Below are positions 24,016 to 34,144 of a stretch of DNA of 59,518 nucleotides, in pieces. Within the stretch, counting starts at the first letter, position 1. Each line of letters begins with the position of its first letter. Under the pieces are notes generated by a model, which searched no databases, was not told where the DNA came from, and saw only the letters and a list, made by a program, of their open reading frames with translations. The stretch comes from Clostridiales bacterium (GTDB lineage Bacteria > Bacillota > Clostridia > Lachnospirales > WQUN01), in the NCBI GenBank assembly GCA_031263155.1, contig JAISGK010000105.1:1-59518 (forward strand), read 5' to 3'. A program made the position numbers and the translations under genes.

Positions 24016-25266
24016 CTAAAACCTATGCACAAATAGCCCATCCAACGGTTTTGGCTCAAACCACGTGCTTTTTGGCGGCATGATTTTACCCGCGTCGGCG
24101 ACGGATATCAATTCGGAAATGTTGGTAGGGAACAGGGCAAACGCCACACCGCCGGTTTCGTCCGCTTTATCTTTGAGGGTTTCCAAGCCACGCCCTCCGC
24201 CGACAAATTCTATGCGATGATCCGAACGCGGGTCTTTTATCCCTAAAACAGGCTCCAGCAACGCATCTTGCAATATCGAAACGTCGAGAGATTTTATCGG
24301 ATCCGCAGCGATGGATTTCTTGTACGAAAGGCTGTACCATTGTCCGGCTACATACATTCCAAATTGTTTCTGTTTCACTGGCCTCGCTTCGCCGTCGGTT
24401 TGAGTGACGGAAAACTCATTTGCTACCGCCGACAGATACTCTTGCGGCGAAAGACCATTCAAATCCTTTATGACACGGTTATAATCCATAATCAACAATT
24501 CGTCGTCAGGGAAGATGACAGACAGCGTAAAGTTAAACGAAGCCTCGGGATCGTCGTTGGCCTTGCGCATTTCGAGCGCGGCCTTTGCGGCAGCCTCTTG
24601 CCTGTGATGCCCGTCGGCGATATACAGTGTCGATACGCGCCTAAACTCGCCGCTTATCGCGCGAATTAGCGATTGAGCGTCTATCTTCCAACCTTTGTGC
24701 CTTATAGTGGCAATATCGTTTGACCCTAATCCACTGGGGGCGCTAAACTCGAACAAGGGCGCGTGTTCTTGCGTCCAGGCGTTTAGCATTTGACGTATAG
24801 CCGCGTTTTCGCCGTGCCTGTAAAATAGGAATATCGGGCCGGTATTCGCGCCTACGGCTGTGATGTGCTTTACGCGATCATTCTCTTTATCAAATCGGGT
24901 AAGCTCATGCCTTTTTATTATTCCTTTCAAATATTCGTCTGTTGAAGTGAGCGCTACCAGGCCTGTTTGCGCGCGGTTGTTCATTATCTGTTGGTATATA
25001 TAAACGCACGGCGAAAGCTCCACATTCAACGACTTGTGCATAAACCAATCTAAATTCTTGCGAGCCCGCTCATACACAACATCGTCATAGGGATCGGCGT
25101 TAGGGCAGTCCACCTCGGATCTTGTAACGCGTATAAACGAATATGGGTTTTGCCGCGCAATAGCGGCGGCCTCTTCACCATTAACAACATCGTAAGGCGG
25201 AGACGCCACACGCGAAGCCAGTTCCGATATGGGCATAAGAGCGGTAAATGGTTTAACCGTCGCCAT
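24016..25266 (-). CDS. DUF1015 family protein (serine-operon associated)
   Basis: A 416-residue cytoplasmic protein of family DUF1015. Signatures: VKPFTALMP near the start, SPPYDVVN, the central YIADGHHRQEAA near residue 215 and a C-terminal lobe. It is repeatedly the third gene after serC and serA in Clostridia, which suggests a role in serine or one-carbon metabolism, but its activity is not established. The start codon overlaps the serA stop by one base (TAATG). A terminator follows. Confidence 0.9.
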   Translation of the reverse strand: MATVKPFTALMPISELASRVASPPYDVVNGEEAAAIARQNPYSFIRVTRSEVDCPNADPYDDVVYERARKNLDWFMHKSLNVELSPCVYIYQQIMNNRAQTGLVALTSTDEYLKGIIKRHELTRFDKENDRVKHITAVGANTGPIFLFYRHGENAAIRQMLNAWTQEHAPLFEFSAPSGLGSNDIATIRHKGWKIDAQSLIRAISGEFRRVSTLYIADGHHRQEAAAKAALEMRKANDDPEASFNFTLSVIFPDDELLIMDYNRVIKDLNGLSPQEYLSAVANEFSVTQTDGEARPVKQKQFGMYVAGQWYSLSYKKSIAADPIKSLDVSILQDALLEPVLGIKDPRSDHRIEFVGGGRGLETLKDKADETGGVAFALFPTNISELISVADAGKIMPPKSTWFEPKPLDGLFVHRF

Positions 25267-26426
25267 TAGATCACCCGCACCCGAATTATACCTTCACAAG
25301 CGGCAAACCTCTCGTTAACGCCGTCCGCTGTCGATTCATCCACGTCTATCACGGTATAGGCATACGCGCCTTTGCTTTTGTTTATCATGTTATCTATATT
25401 TAACCCTTTTTCTGCCAGCGCGTCTGTAAGACCGGCTATAACGTGCGGGATATTTTTATGAAGCACACAAAAACGTTTTTTACCCGTGTATGGAGCGTCG
25501 CAGTCGGGGTAATTAACAGAATTTTTGATACTACCATACAGCAGATAGTCTTTAATACCTTGAGCCGCCATTACCGCGCAATTTTCTTCCGACTCGGGCG
25601 TAGACGCTCCCAAGTGCGGTATCGGCAACACGCCATCTACCCCAAGTAGCTCTTCGTTGGGAAAATCCGTAACGTAGCACGCGATTTGTCCGCTTGCCAG
25701 CGCGTTTTTAACGGCGGCATTGTCAACGAGTTCGCCTCGGGAAAAGTTTAGGATACGCGCCCCCGATTTGACTTTAGAAAAGCTGCTGCTGTTTAGCATA
25801 GCTTTTGTGTCTTTATTGAGCGGAATATGAATGGACACATAATCGCACTCGCTTAAAACGGATTCTATGCTTGAGGCTTTATTAACGCCTCGAGATAATC
25901 GCCAGGCGGCGTCCACGGACAAATATGGGTCGTATCCATACACTTCCATGCCTAACGAATGAGCCGCGTTGGCGACTAACACGCCTACAGCGCCCAGTCC
26001 GATAACGCCCAGTTTTTTCCCAAATATTTCCGGGCCGGCAAATTGAGATTTGCCCTTTTCTACCAGTTTTGCCACACCTGTTTGCCCTTCGAGTTTTTGT
26101 ACCCACGCTATACCCTCGGATATCTTGCGGCTGCTCAGGATAAGCCCGGCCAGCACAAGCTCTTTAACCGCGTTCGCGTTCGCGCCGGGGGTGTTAAACA
26201 CAACTATGCCCTCGTCGGCGAATTTGTCTATGGGTATGTTATTAACGCCCGCTCCGGCGCGCCCGACGGCTAGAAGCGACTGTGGACTCTCATAGCTGTG
26301 CATATCGGCGCTGCGAAGGAGAATACCCTCGGGGTTGTCGATTTCCTTGCCTATGACAAATTGCTCGGCGCTTAAATGAGATGTGCCCAAAGCGGAAATA
26401 TTATTCAATATAAGAATTTTGTACAT
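25266..26426 (-). CDS. serA: D-3-phosphoglycerate dehydrogenase
   Basis: A 386-residue enzyme that oxidises 3-phosphoglycerate to 3-phosphohydroxypyruvate with NAD+, the entry step of serine synthesis. The NAD-binding Rossmann motif is GKKLGVIGLGAVGVLVANAA near residue 140; the catalytic Arg is in NFSRGELVD and the catalytic His in PIPHLGASTPESE. The C-terminal 70 residues (FCVLHKNIPHVIAGLTDALAEKGLNIDNM) form an ACT domain that usually binds serine for feedback inhibition. This is the short form without the intervening allosteric domain. It is co-transcribed with serC and DUF1015. Confidence 0.94.
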   Translation of the reverse strand: MYKILILNNISALGTSHLSAEQFVIGKEIDNPEGILLRSADMHSYESPQSLLAVGRAGAGVNNIPIDKFADEGIVVFNTPGANANAVKELVLAGLILSSRKISEGIAWVQKLEGQTGVAKLVEKGKSQFAGPEIFGKKLGVIGLGAVGVLVANAAHSLGMEVYGYDPYLSVDAAWRLSRGVNKASSIESVLSECDYVSIHIPLNKDTKAMLNSSSFSKVKSGARILNFSRGELVDNAAVKNALASGQIACYVTDFPNEELLGVDGVLPIPHLGASTPESEENCAVMAAQGIKDYLLYGSIKNSVNYPDCDAPYTGKKRFCVLHKNIPHVIAGLTDALAEKGLNIDNMINKSKGAYAYTVIDVDESTADGVNERFAACEGIIRVRVI

Positions 26427-26500
26427 GTTACCTCCCTATTTCATATCGTTAGCAGATAAAATTTTTATGGGTCAGAGCGATCATCGATCTCTGTTACGTC

Positions 26501-27583
26501 TTACTTATTTTTATTTTCCAACTCGAATTTCTTCATAAAGTCGACGAGGGCTGCGACGCCTTCCACAGGCATAGCGTTATAAATGCTCGCCCTCATGCCG
26601 CCTACCGTCCTATGCCCCTTAAGGTTAACCAGGCCCGCCGCCGTCGCTTCTTTGACAAATTTGTCGTCAAGCGCGGCATCGCCGGTCACGAACGGAATGT
26701 TCATAAGCGATCTATCTTTGGGCGTGACCGTACCTTTAAAAAGTATGCTATCGTCCAAAAAGTCATACAGCAGAGCGGATTTTTGCTCGTTAATTTTTTG
26801 CATGGCAGGTACGCCGCCTTGCTCTTTAAGCCATTCGAGCACCAGTTTTGCTATATAGATGGAGAAAGTGGGCGGCGTATTGTAAAGCGACGACTCGTCG
26901 GCGTGGGTCTTATAATTTAGCATGGTGGGGCAAATGTCAAGCGCGCCGCCAATAAGGTCTTCGCGAATAATAACGACGCACAGCCCAGCGGGACCGATAT
27001 TTTTTTGCGCGCCCGCGTAGATCAAGCCGAATTTACTGACGTCGTACACCTCGGACAAAATGCCGCTGGACGCGTCGGTGACAAGCGGTACGCTGACTTT
27101 GGGCAATTGTGTAAAGCGCGTGCCATAGATGGTGTTATTGAGAGTAATATGAAAGTAATCTGCGTCGGGAGAAAATGTCGCGGGGTTAAGTTCGGGTATG
27201 TAGCTAAAGACCTTATCTTCACTGGATGCCACGACATTGACATTACCAAAACGCTTAGCTTCCGCTATGGCTTTTTTTGACCATTGCCCAGTGTGAACAA
27301 AGTCGGCTTTTTTGTTTCTAAATAAGTTAAGCGGCGCCATGGAAAATTGTGTCGTCGCGCCGCCTTGCAGGAACAGTACCCTGTAATTTTCGGGAATACG
27401 CATCAAGTCGCGCAGAAGATTTTCGGCTTGCTGTATGATTTCCAAAAACGCCTTTGAGCGGTGGCTCATTTCCATAACAGACATACCAGCGTTGCCGTAG
27501 CAAGCCATTTCTGAACCGGCTTTTTCCAAAACGGGTAAGGGCATTGAGGTTGGACCGGCCGAAAAATTATAGACTCGCTTCAT
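26501..27583 (-). CDS. serC: Phosphoserine aminotransferase
   Basis: A 360-residue PLP-dependent class V aminotransferase converting 3-phosphohydroxypyruvate plus glutamate to phosphoserine. Visible: [22 protein letters not shown] at the start, [18 protein letters not shown], and the PLP-lysine motif [12 protein letters not shown] near residue 195. The C-terminal [17 protein letters not shown] binds the phosphate. The gene has its own strong promoter at 27620-27648 and a TATGGAGG ribosome site. It leads the serine operon. Confidence 0.95.
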   Translation of the reverse strand: MKRVYNFSAGPTSMPLPVLEKAGSEMACYGNAGMSVMEMSHRSKAFLEIIQQAENLLRDLMRIPENYRVLFLQGGATTQFSMAPLNLFRNKKADFVHTGQWSKKAIAEAKRFGNVNVVASSEDKVFSYIPELNPATFSPDADYFHITLNNTIYGTRFTQLPKVSVPLVTDASSGILSEVYDVSKFGLIYAGAQKNIGPAGLCVVIIREDLIGGALDICPTMLNYKTHADESSLYNTPPTFSIYIAKLVLEWLKEQGGVPAMQKINEQKSALLYDFLDDSILFKGTVTPKDRSLMNIPFVTGDAALDDKFVKEATAAGLVNLKGHRTVGGMRASIYNAMPVEGVAALVDFMKKFELENKNK

Positions 27584-27619
27584 TTGCTTCCTCCATAGTT
27601 AATATTTTAACATAGAGGC

Positions 27620-27648
27620 ATTATAGTACCGAATGATCGCTCTGTCAA
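27620..27648 (-). promoter_or_regulatory. Promoter of the serine operon
   Basis: On the minus strand TTGACA (27643-27648), 17-base spacer, TATAAT (27620-27625): a consensus sigma-A promoter, 37 bases before the serC start codon. Confidence 0.85.
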
Positions 27649-27860
27649 TGCGTTAGCCACAACAGGGTGTAGATATAAAGCTTTTGCGTTGTAACACAAC
27701 TGTTGTATGTTTTTATGTCATTGCCCGGCATAGGCGTGTAATTCATAAAAATCTCTAAGATGCGATGATCTTCACAAAATCTACTGTTGGCTTTAAATCT
27801 AATTTAGGTTTCGACAATATCAGTTTGCTAATTTCTTCTAGCACTATATTAATCTCCCAT

Positions 27861-27889
27861 TTGACAACAACAGCAAACACTGATAACAT
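27861..27889 (+). promoter_or_regulatory. Promoter of surface-protein paralogue A
   Basis: TTGACA (27861-27866), 17-base spacer, TAACAT (27884-27889). It resembles the promoters of paralogues D and E (TTTGACA, 17 bases ending GA, TA..AT). The 389-base gap between serC and this gene otherwise holds the serC promoter and a short inverted repeat TGTGATATATTTCGTCACA; no other gene is seen. Confidence 0.6.
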
Positions 27890-27972
27890 AGAATCGTGCT
27901 AAATTGCTGTATTGTGATATATTTCGTCACATTTTATTCTTTTAGTATAAAAGGGATGGAGGATGTTATGAC

Positions 27973-29913
27973 ATGAGTTTTATTAGAAATCGTAGAATTT
28001 TGCTTGTAGTGATTACGTCAGCTTTATGCGGGATCATATTGCTTGGCTCAGGCGCGATTGACAAGGCAAGTAAAACGAATGATTCAGCCGCCGAAAAAAC
28101 AGTAAACATTGGTGGTAGCACAGGAGGTACTCTGCACGATGACTTCGCCGCTCCAAATAAAGACGTATATGTTGAAAACTGGAGCAACGACGACGCTCTC
28201 GTGCGCATAAGGCTTTCAGAATACATGGAGTTGGGTAAAGGCGCTGGTACACGCTCGGGTGAGGGCGACAACCAAGCGATATCTGTAGTTTCTGGCGCGA
28301 ATATAAACGACCCTACAAAATGGACGCTTCTCACCTCACCGACAAATAAGTTTTCGGAGTATTGGGAGTGGGCCATGGGCGGTAAGAAATATTATTACCC
28401 AGTATCACCCTCCAAGCGCGGCGCTGTCGTAGATGGGAAAGAATATATTGACAGCGGGAGCCCCGAAGGCTTGGGAGTAAATGATACTAACGCGGAAGGA
28501 ATACATACAAAGTTAACGCCCGACGCAACTGTCGTCAGCATGGACGCCTGGATCAGGATGGATTATCCCATTGGCGACTATTGGGTTATCGATGATGAAG
28601 ACGGTTGGATATATTGGGCAAACATAGTCCCTGGCGGCAAATCTACAGGTTTGCTGTTAGACAAGGTTGAATTGATAAAGAGTATAAAACAGTCATACTA
28701 CTACAGTATTAACGTAGACGCCCAAATTGCTTCTGTAGATGATACAGAAAACAACGGCGATTATTATGTGAAATGGGAACAACGCAATCCATATGGCGGA
28801 TGGACAAAAAAAGGCAAGGATCTAATTGATAGAATTTTACGCAAATGCAGGCCAACCCCAACACCAACAACAGATGGGGGCAATCAAATTGGAGGCGGCT
28901 CTGACCCTACGCCCACACCAACCGTCATACTCACGCCCCCAGCGACTAACACACCCACGCCTACAGCGACTAACATAGCTACGCCCCCGGCGACTAACAC
29001 ACCCACGCCTACAGCGACTAACATAGCTACACCTACAGCGACTAACACACCCACGCCCCCAGCGACTAGCACACCTACACCCACAGCGACTAGCACACCT
29101 ACACCCACGCCGCCTACTTGCGCTGTGCTGAGCACGCCGGCTTTAGTAGGTACAACGTGGGTAGCAGGCAAGGCTGTGTTAAGCTGGGATGTTGTTCCTG
29201 GCGCTACTAAATACTGCATATACAGAGCTTTGACCCCTTCCGACCCGCAAAACGATGCTTCGTACTCTATGTATGACGTAACGACTAGCGCATTTCTTAC
29301 GCTAAGAACATACAGCGGGGATCCCGCGCACAACAAAACGTGGTATTTTAAAGTCAAAGCCGTTAATGATTGCGGCGAGAGTTCATTTAGCAACTCACGT
29401 TCATATTACGTGACGTCCACCAATATAAGTTCCCCCATTATTCTGGATTTAAACGGCGATGGCGTGAAAGCTACTTCTGTTACAGAAGGGCAAGTGTTTG
29501 ACCACCTGGGCGAAGGTATAACAGTCGAGTCCAGCTGGGTAAGCCCCTATGACGCGCTGCTATTTAGAGACCTGAATGGTAATGGCATTATCGATAACGG
29601 CGGTGAACTGTTTGGTAACAACACCGTACTCGCAAACGGCAAAAAGGCTGCCAATGGTTTTGAAGCCCTGGCGGAATTGGATATAAACGGTGACGGACGA
29701 GTTGACCAGACAGAAGGCGCCAGCATAATTTGTGTAATTAACGGAAACTTCGCGACTCTTGCGGAAGCCGGCGTTAAGTACATCAACACATCTTACATCG
29801 AATCTGATCAAGTAGATAAATATGACAACGAGTTCCGCCAAATTGGTTCTTACATCAAAACTGATGGGACCAAGGCGCAAGCTGCGGACGTATGGTTTAT
29901 AGCGGCGGATTGA
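27973..29913 (+). CDS. Surface-protein paralogue A: N-domain, Thr/Pro stalk, FN3, Ca-binding domain
   Basis: A 646-residue exported protein. Order: signal peptide ([19 protein letters not shown]); an N-terminal domain of about 250 residues ([39 protein letters not shown].. and [31 protein letters not shown]) seen in many clostridial surface proteins; a Thr/Pro stalk (residues ~295-385, TPTPTATN units); one fibronectin-III-like domain ([30 protein letters not shown]); and a C-terminal domain with [21 protein letters not shown] and [11 protein letters not shown], Ca-binding loops like those of RTX C-termini and dockerins. No LPXTG or other anchor is seen. First of five tandem paralogues. Start: the ATG five bases upstream gives only two codons, so ATG 27973 is used. 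Confidence 0.85.
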   Translation: MSFIRNRRILLVVITSALCGIILLGSGAIDKASKTNDSAAEKTVNIGGSTGGTLHDDFAAPNKDVYVENWSNDDALVRIRLSEYMELGKGAGTRSGEGDNQAISVVSGANINDPTKWTLLTSPTNKFSEYWEWAMGGKKYYYPVSPSKRGAVVDGKEYIDSGSPEGLGVNDTNAEGIHTKLTPDATVVSMDAWIRMDYPIGDYWVIDDEDGWIYWANIVPGGKSTGLLLDKVELIKSIKQSYYYSINVDAQIASVDDTENNGDYYVKWEQRNPYGGWTKKGKDLIDRILRKCRPTPTPTTDGGNQIGGGSDPTPTPTVILTPPATNTPTPTATNIATPPATNTPTPTATNIATPTATNTPTPPATSTPTPTATSTPTPTPPTCAVLSTPALVGTTWVAGKAVLSWDVVPGATKYCIYRALTPSDPQNDASYSMYDVTTSAFLTLRTYSGDPAHNKTWYFKVKAVNDCGESSFSNSRSYYVTSTNISSPIILDLNGDGVKATSVTEGQVFDHLGEGITVESSWVSPYDALLFRDLNGNGIIDNGGELFGNNTVLANGKKAANGFEALAELDINGDGRVDQTEGASIICVINGNFATLAEAGVKYINTSYIESDQVDKYDNEFRQIGSYIKTDGTKAQAADVWFIAAD

Positions 29914-29921
29914 TTTCAAGC

Positions 29922-29966
29922 CTAACAGGGAAGGAGACGGATACCTTCCGTCTCCTTCCCTGTTAG
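29922..29966. repeat. Perfect 19-bp palindrome after paralogue A
   Basis: Arms 29922-29940 and 29948-29966, perfectly complementary, loop of 7 bases (ATACCTT); the arm contains AGGGAAGGAGACGG. No T tract follows, so it may work as a partial terminator or as a 3' stabilising hairpin. It starts 9 bases after the stop. Confidence 0.85.
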
Positions 29967-30037
29967 TACAAATAATCGCTTATAAGTTAGCGGTTATTGA
30001 ATAAATTGATTTATCGGTTAATGGAGTGGAGGCTAAT

Positions 30038-32119
30038 ATGACACGAGGTCTACTGAAGAGCCACAGGATTTTAACCGCCGTTAGTGTTGCAGCTTTATGC
30101 GGGATTATTGTGCTGGGCTCAAACTTGCTCGCAGGGATAAGCGCAGCGAATGATCCAACTGAAAAAGAGATATTAACCATGGGTGGTGGCACCGGCGGAA
30201 CCTTGCATAACGATTTCGACCCTCCCAACAAAGATATATATGTTGAAAACTGGAGCAATGAAGACGCTCTCGTGCGTATTAGTCTTGCGGAATATATGGA
30301 GTTGGGTAAGGGCGCGGGCATACACTCGGATAAAGCTGCCAACCAGGCGGTTCCCTTAGTCGCCGACGCGGATATAGATAACCCCGGTACTTGGAGTTAT
30401 CATGTCGCCAGCGCGGGACAAGACGTGAATGCTCCACCAGGAAACGTGTTTTCGGAATATTGGAAATGGACCATGGGCGGTCAAAAATATTATTACCCGG
30501 CATCACCCTCCAAGCGCGGCGCTATGGTTGGCGGCACAGCCTACGTAGACGGCGAAAGCCCGGAAGGCTTAGGGCCGGATGATACAAATGCGGAAGGGGT
30601 ACATACAAAATTAACCCCAAATGCCACTGTTATTAGCATGGACGATTGGATCAACATGGATTACCCTATTGGCAACTACTGGGTTATTGATGATGAAGAC
30701 GGCTGGGTATATTGGGCAAATGTGCTCTCCAACGGTGAATCAACCGGTTTGCTGATCGACAAGGTTGAATTAATAAAGGGCATAAGTCAGGCGTACTACT
30801 ATGGCATATACATTGACGCCCAAATAGCCGCCGTTGACGATACTGAAAACAATGGCGACTATTATGTGAAATGGAAAAATGAGTCATATGGTGGATGGAC
30901 AAAAAAAGGTAAAGACCTAATCGACAGGATTTTACGCAGGTATAGGCCCACGCCTACTCCAACGGATATCGAAACGCCCACGCCTACTCCAACGGATATC
31001 GAAACACCTACACCTACTCCAACGGATATCGAAACACCTACACCTACTCCAACGGATATAGAGACACCTACGCCTACTCCAACGGATATAGAGACACCTA
31101 CGCCTACTCCTACGGATATAGAGACACCTACGCCTACTCCTACGGATATAGAGACACCTACGCCAACCAACACACCTACACCAACCAACACACCTACACC
31201 AACCAACACGCCTACACCAACCAACACGCCTACACCAACCAACACACCTACACCAACCAACACACCTACACCAACCAACACACCTACACCAACCAACACA
31301 CCTACACCCGACTGTGAGTCCTCACCGAATGCACCAGTTATATCTAGTTCAATAACGTCACAAGGCTCAGCTACCTTAAGCTGGAAGGCGGTTCCAGGCG
31401 CTAAAAAGTACCGTGTATATCGAGCTGTGTCAAGTATTTTGAATAGGGCAAATACGCCAAGCGATAGTGATTACTATCTGATAGGCGAAACGGCGTTAAC
31501 ACATCATTCAGTGCCAACTCAGTCTACTGGTACTTCAATTTACGACTTGTGGTACTATAAAGTCAAAGCTGTCAACGATTGCGGCGAAAGTTCATTAAGC
31601 AACTCATATTCATACAACGTTGCTTGGCTCAAAGCTGCATCGCCCATTATTCTGGATATAAATGGCGACGGCGCGAAAGCTACTTCCATTGCCGAAGGCA
31701 GAGAATTCGACTATTTGGGCGAGGGAATAGAAGTTTCTTCCGGTTGGGTAAATCCCTACGATGCGCTGCTGTTTAGAGACCTTAATGGTAATGGCGTTAT
31801 TGATAACGGTCGTGAACTGTTTGGAAACAACACCATACTTTCAAACGGTAAAAAAGCCGCCAATGGTTTCGAAGCCCTAGCGGAATTGGATACCAATGGC
31901 GACGGACGAGTTGACCAGATCGAGGGCGCCGATATAATTTGCGTAATTAATGGAAACTTCGCGACACTTGAGGAAGCTGGCGTTAAGTATATCAACACAT
32001 CTTATATCGAATCTGATCAAGTAGATAAATATGGCAATGAGTCCCGCCAGATTGGTTCATACATCAGAACTAACGGACTTAAAGCGCAAGCTGCTGATGT
32101 ATGGTTTAAAACCAGGTAG
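30038..32119 (+). CDS. Surface-protein paralogue B with long repeat stalk
   Basis: A 693-residue paralogue of A with the same architecture: signal peptide, N-domain, stalk, FN3-like domain ([34 protein letters not shown]) and Ca-binding C-terminal domain ([32 protein letters not shown]). Its C-terminal 150 residues are nearly identical to A's. The stalk is unusual: seven units of PTPTPTDIET and then eight of PTPTNT, encoded by near-exact 30-bp and 18-bp DNA repeats. Such stalks hold adhesive domains away from the wall and are often O-glycosylated (known of similar stalks, not shown here). ATG 30038 follows GTGGAGG; the open frame starts four codons earlier. Confidence 0.85.
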   Translation: MTRGLLKSHRILTAVSVAALCGIIVLGSNLLAGISAANDPTEKEILTMGGGTGGTLHNDFDPPNKDIYVENWSNEDALVRISLAEYMELGKGAGIHSDKAANQAVPLVADADIDNPGTWSYHVASAGQDVNAPPGNVFSEYWKWTMGGQKYYYPASPSKRGAMVGGTAYVDGESPEGLGPDDTNAEGVHTKLTPNATVISMDDWINMDYPIGNYWVIDDEDGWVYWANVLSNGESTGLLIDKVELIKGISQAYYYGIYIDAQIAAVDDTENNGDYYVKWKNESYGGWTKKGKDLIDRILRRYRPTPTPTDIETPTPTPTDIETPTPTPTDIETPTPTPTDIETPTPTPTDIETPTPTPTDIETPTPTPTDIETPTPTNTPTPTNTPTPTNTPTPTNTPTPTNTPTPTNTPTPTNTPTPTNTPTPDCESSPNAPVISSSITSQGSATLSWKAVPGAKKYRVYRAVSSILNRANTPSDSDYYLIGETALTHHSVPTQSTGTSIYDLWYYKVKAVNDCGESSLSNSYSYNVAWLKAASPIILDINGDGAKATSIAEGREFDYLGEGIEVSSGWVNPYDALLFRDLNGNGVIDNGRELFGNNTILSNGKKAANGFEALAELDTNGDGRVDQIEGADIICVINGNFATLEEAGVKYINTSYIESDQVDKYGNESRQIGSYIRTNGLKAQAADVWFKTR
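30947..31300 (+). repeat. Tandem DNA repeats in the stalk of paralogue B (7 x 30 bp, 8 x 18 bp)
   Basis: Seven 30-bp units (30947-31156) coding PTPTPTDIET, then eight 18-bp units (31157-31300) coding PTPTNT. Neighbouring units differ at only a few third positions. All lengths are multiples of three, so copy-number change would lengthen or shorten the stalk without shifting the frame. Confidence 0.95.
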
Positions 32120-32146
32120 TTTATAAAATGGAGTAGTCGCAAATTC

Positions 32147-32179
32147 ACTCAGGGGCGAGGTATGCATGCGCCCCTGAGT
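32147..32179 (+). terminator. Hairpin after paralogue B
   Basis: Stem ACTCAGGGGCG (32147-32157) with CGCCCCTGAGT (32169-32179), followed by a moderately T-rich stretch. A related hairpin, AGGGGCGA/TCGCCCCT, lies at 35612-35638 after the decayed end of paralogue D. Confidence 0.65.
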
Positions 32180-32221
32180 CATTCTCGTTGTTAAACGCAA
32201 TAAAACAAAGGAGAACGATCT

Positions 32222-33979
32222 ATGACAAATTTACGCGCGCGAATTACCATAATGGCAACTGTCTTTATAGTTTGCATAACATCAATCTTTGCGTCTAAAA
32301 TGTTTGTGTCCGGCGCCGGTAAAGCGGCGGACGCCGAAAACATTTACGGAAAAGGAGGCTACAGCGGAGCCTCGCTGCATTATGATCAAAACGCTGACAA
32401 TTATGACATATATTATGAGAATTGGAGCGATACTCCTGACATTGTACGGCTGCGACTATATGAATATCTGGAAATAGGAGAGTATCAAACGCCGGTTGTG
32501 TCGGGTTCAACGTCAGAGGATATCAGCACTTGGTTATTACATATTCCAGGTGAAACCACACCTGTTTCACAGTACCGGAGTTGGATTTTGGGCGGACAAA
32601 AATATTACTATCCCACGCCAAATGAACTACGAGGCAGTGTAATAAATGGTTCAGAGTTTATCGACACATTAACCCCTGCCAACATTCGCCCTGGCGACGT
32701 GAATTCTTATGGGGCCGGCGCTAAGATTACACTTAACAGTGTCGCTGTAATAACAACAGGAGAGTGGGTAGAATCGGGAGCGCCCATTGGCAATTTTTGG
32801 GTTTATGACAGTGACGGGTGGGCGTACTGGGCCAATGTGTTAAACAGTGGTGAGGCGACAGGACTTTTGATTGATGGTGTTAATATATCAGCAGGTTCTG
32901 ACGAAAGCTATACATATTGGCTCCAACCAATGGGGCAAGTAGCTGCCGCGTACCTTGACGGCAATAATGGGGACAATGTCTCTAATTTTGGTTTAGAGTC
33001 TTGGGGAGGCTGGACAGCTAACGGCAAAATGCTGGTTGAGCAATTGACCCTGGCCGGAGGCGCCGATAGCTCCGCCGTGTATGCAAACAATACAGAAACT
33101 CAATTGCCAACGTCAGAATTAACTCAATCATCCCGCTCCACCGCAGAAATTACGGAAGAGATCTCAATTCCGGCAGTAGAGACATTGGGCGCTATAGAAG
33201 ATAATGTCATTTTAGCGGCAACGGGAGCTACCGTTAACCTTGTGCCAGATGCGGATTATCCTAACCTTGCTTGGCAGCCAAGTGAGGTGCACGATATGTT
33301 CTATTTGACTCAAGAGGGTGCTAGGTCGGCAATTACTATTAGCGGCAACGCAAGCTTAGGTGATGCATTTCATCTAGGCGTATATGTGGGTGACATACTT
33401 GTAAAGAGAGTAGTTATTGTTGTTAACGCGGCAGGAACCGCAATAACACTAACGGCGCCTCCACAAACAACCGTCGTACCTACGTCGATACCAGCGCCCC
33501 CGCAACAAATTGCCGCGCCAGCATTGACGCCTGTGCCCCCGCAACAAATTGCCGCGCCAACATCGGCGCCTATTATTCCACCATCATATAACCCGAACAC
33601 TGGCGAGTATCCATATTATGATTACGAGGAAGGCGCAATTAACGAAACACACTCGAGCCTCCCCGCTCCTTATTTATCAATAGACGTTCAACCGTCACAA
33701 ATCGATCAATATAGTCATACGGTAACGCTATATTGGACGGCGTTAAGTGATTCCCTTACTTATGTCATCCATGCCGCCGTCGCAAGCGCGGATGGCTCCC
33801 TACCGCAAAGCAACGAGTATGTATATGTGGATAAAACGCGAGAGACATCATACACCTTCCCAAGCGTGAACAGTGGCACAGATGTATATTGTTTCAGGGT
33901 TTTCGGAATCGATCAGTCTTGTAGCCCAGGTCAGTTAAGCAATCCGGTAGCATACTGCACTGCGTTGGGCGCATATTAA
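32222..33979 (+). CDS. Surface-protein paralogue C (divergent, no Ca-binding domain)
   Basis: A 585-residue exported protein. The signal peptide (ITIMATVFIVCITSIFASKM) is followed by the shared N-domain in shortened form (GGYSGASLHYDQNADNYDIYYENWSD..VRLRLYEYLEIG and WVYDSDGWAYWANVLNSGEATGLLIDGV). Then comes a unique segment of about 110 residues (TLGAIEDNVILAATGATVNLVPDADYP) and a Pro/Gln-rich linker with a PPQQIAAP repeat. A terminal FN3-like domain (VTLYWTALSDSLTYVIHAAV..FRVFGIDQSCSPGQLSN) ends the protein. It lacks the Ca-binding module of A and B. AAAGGAG precedes ATG 32222. Function unknown; adhesion or matrix structure is likely. Confidence 0.8.
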   Translation: MTNLRARITIMATVFIVCITSIFASKMFVSGAGKAADAENIYGKGGYSGASLHYDQNADNYDIYYENWSDTPDIVRLRLYEYLEIGEYQTPVVSGSTSEDISTWLLHIPGETTPVSQYRSWILGGQKYYYPTPNELRGSVINGSEFIDTLTPANIRPGDVNSYGAGAKITLNSVAVITTGEWVESGAPIGNFWVYDSDGWAYWANVLNSGEATGLLIDGVNISAGSDESYTYWLQPMGQVAAAYLDGNNGDNVSNFGLESWGGWTANGKMLVEQLTLAGGADSSAVYANNTETQLPTSELTQSSRSTAEITEEISIPAVETLGAIEDNVILAATGATVNLVPDADYPNLAWQPSEVHDMFYLTQEGARSAITISGNASLGDAFHLGVYVGDILVKRVVIVVNAAGTAITLTAPPQTTVVPTSIPAPPQQIAAPALTPVPPQQIAAPTSAPIIPPSYNPNTGEYPYYDYEEGAINETHSSLPAPYLSIDVQPSQIDQYSHTVTLYWTALSDSLTYVIHAAVASADGSLPQSNEYVYVDKTRETSYTFPSVNSGTDVYCFRVFGIDQSCSPGQLSNPVAYCTALGAY

Positions 33980-34043
33980 AGAGCATAAGTTGTGAACTAT
34001 TAGTTGCGTATAACATGCGGTTGTTTATGGGAATTATTGTTAT

Positions 34044-34072
34044 TTGACAGAAATCCTCTACCCCGATATGAT
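34044..34072 (+). promoter_or_regulatory. Promoter of surface-protein paralogue D
   Basis: TTGACA (34044-34049), 17-base spacer, TATGAT (34067-34072). The flanks TTTGACAGAAA and GATATGATAA also occur at the promoter of paralogue E. Confidence 0.7.
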
Positions 34073-34144
34073 AAGGATGTACCTTTTGCAATGTTTTCCA
34101 CAACGCACAAATTAAGCATATCAATTAGGGGAATGGAGACTATT

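Noticed and set aside
30862-31299. Minus-strand open frame of Val-Gly repeats (also 28884-29393)
   Set aside because: It is the antisense shadow of the Thr/Pro stalk repeats; there is no ribosome site and the composition is purely repeat-driven.
30947-31300. Possible CRISPR array
   Set aside because: The repeats are adjacent with no unique spacers, are translated in frame as Thr/Pro-rich protein, and unit lengths are multiples of three.
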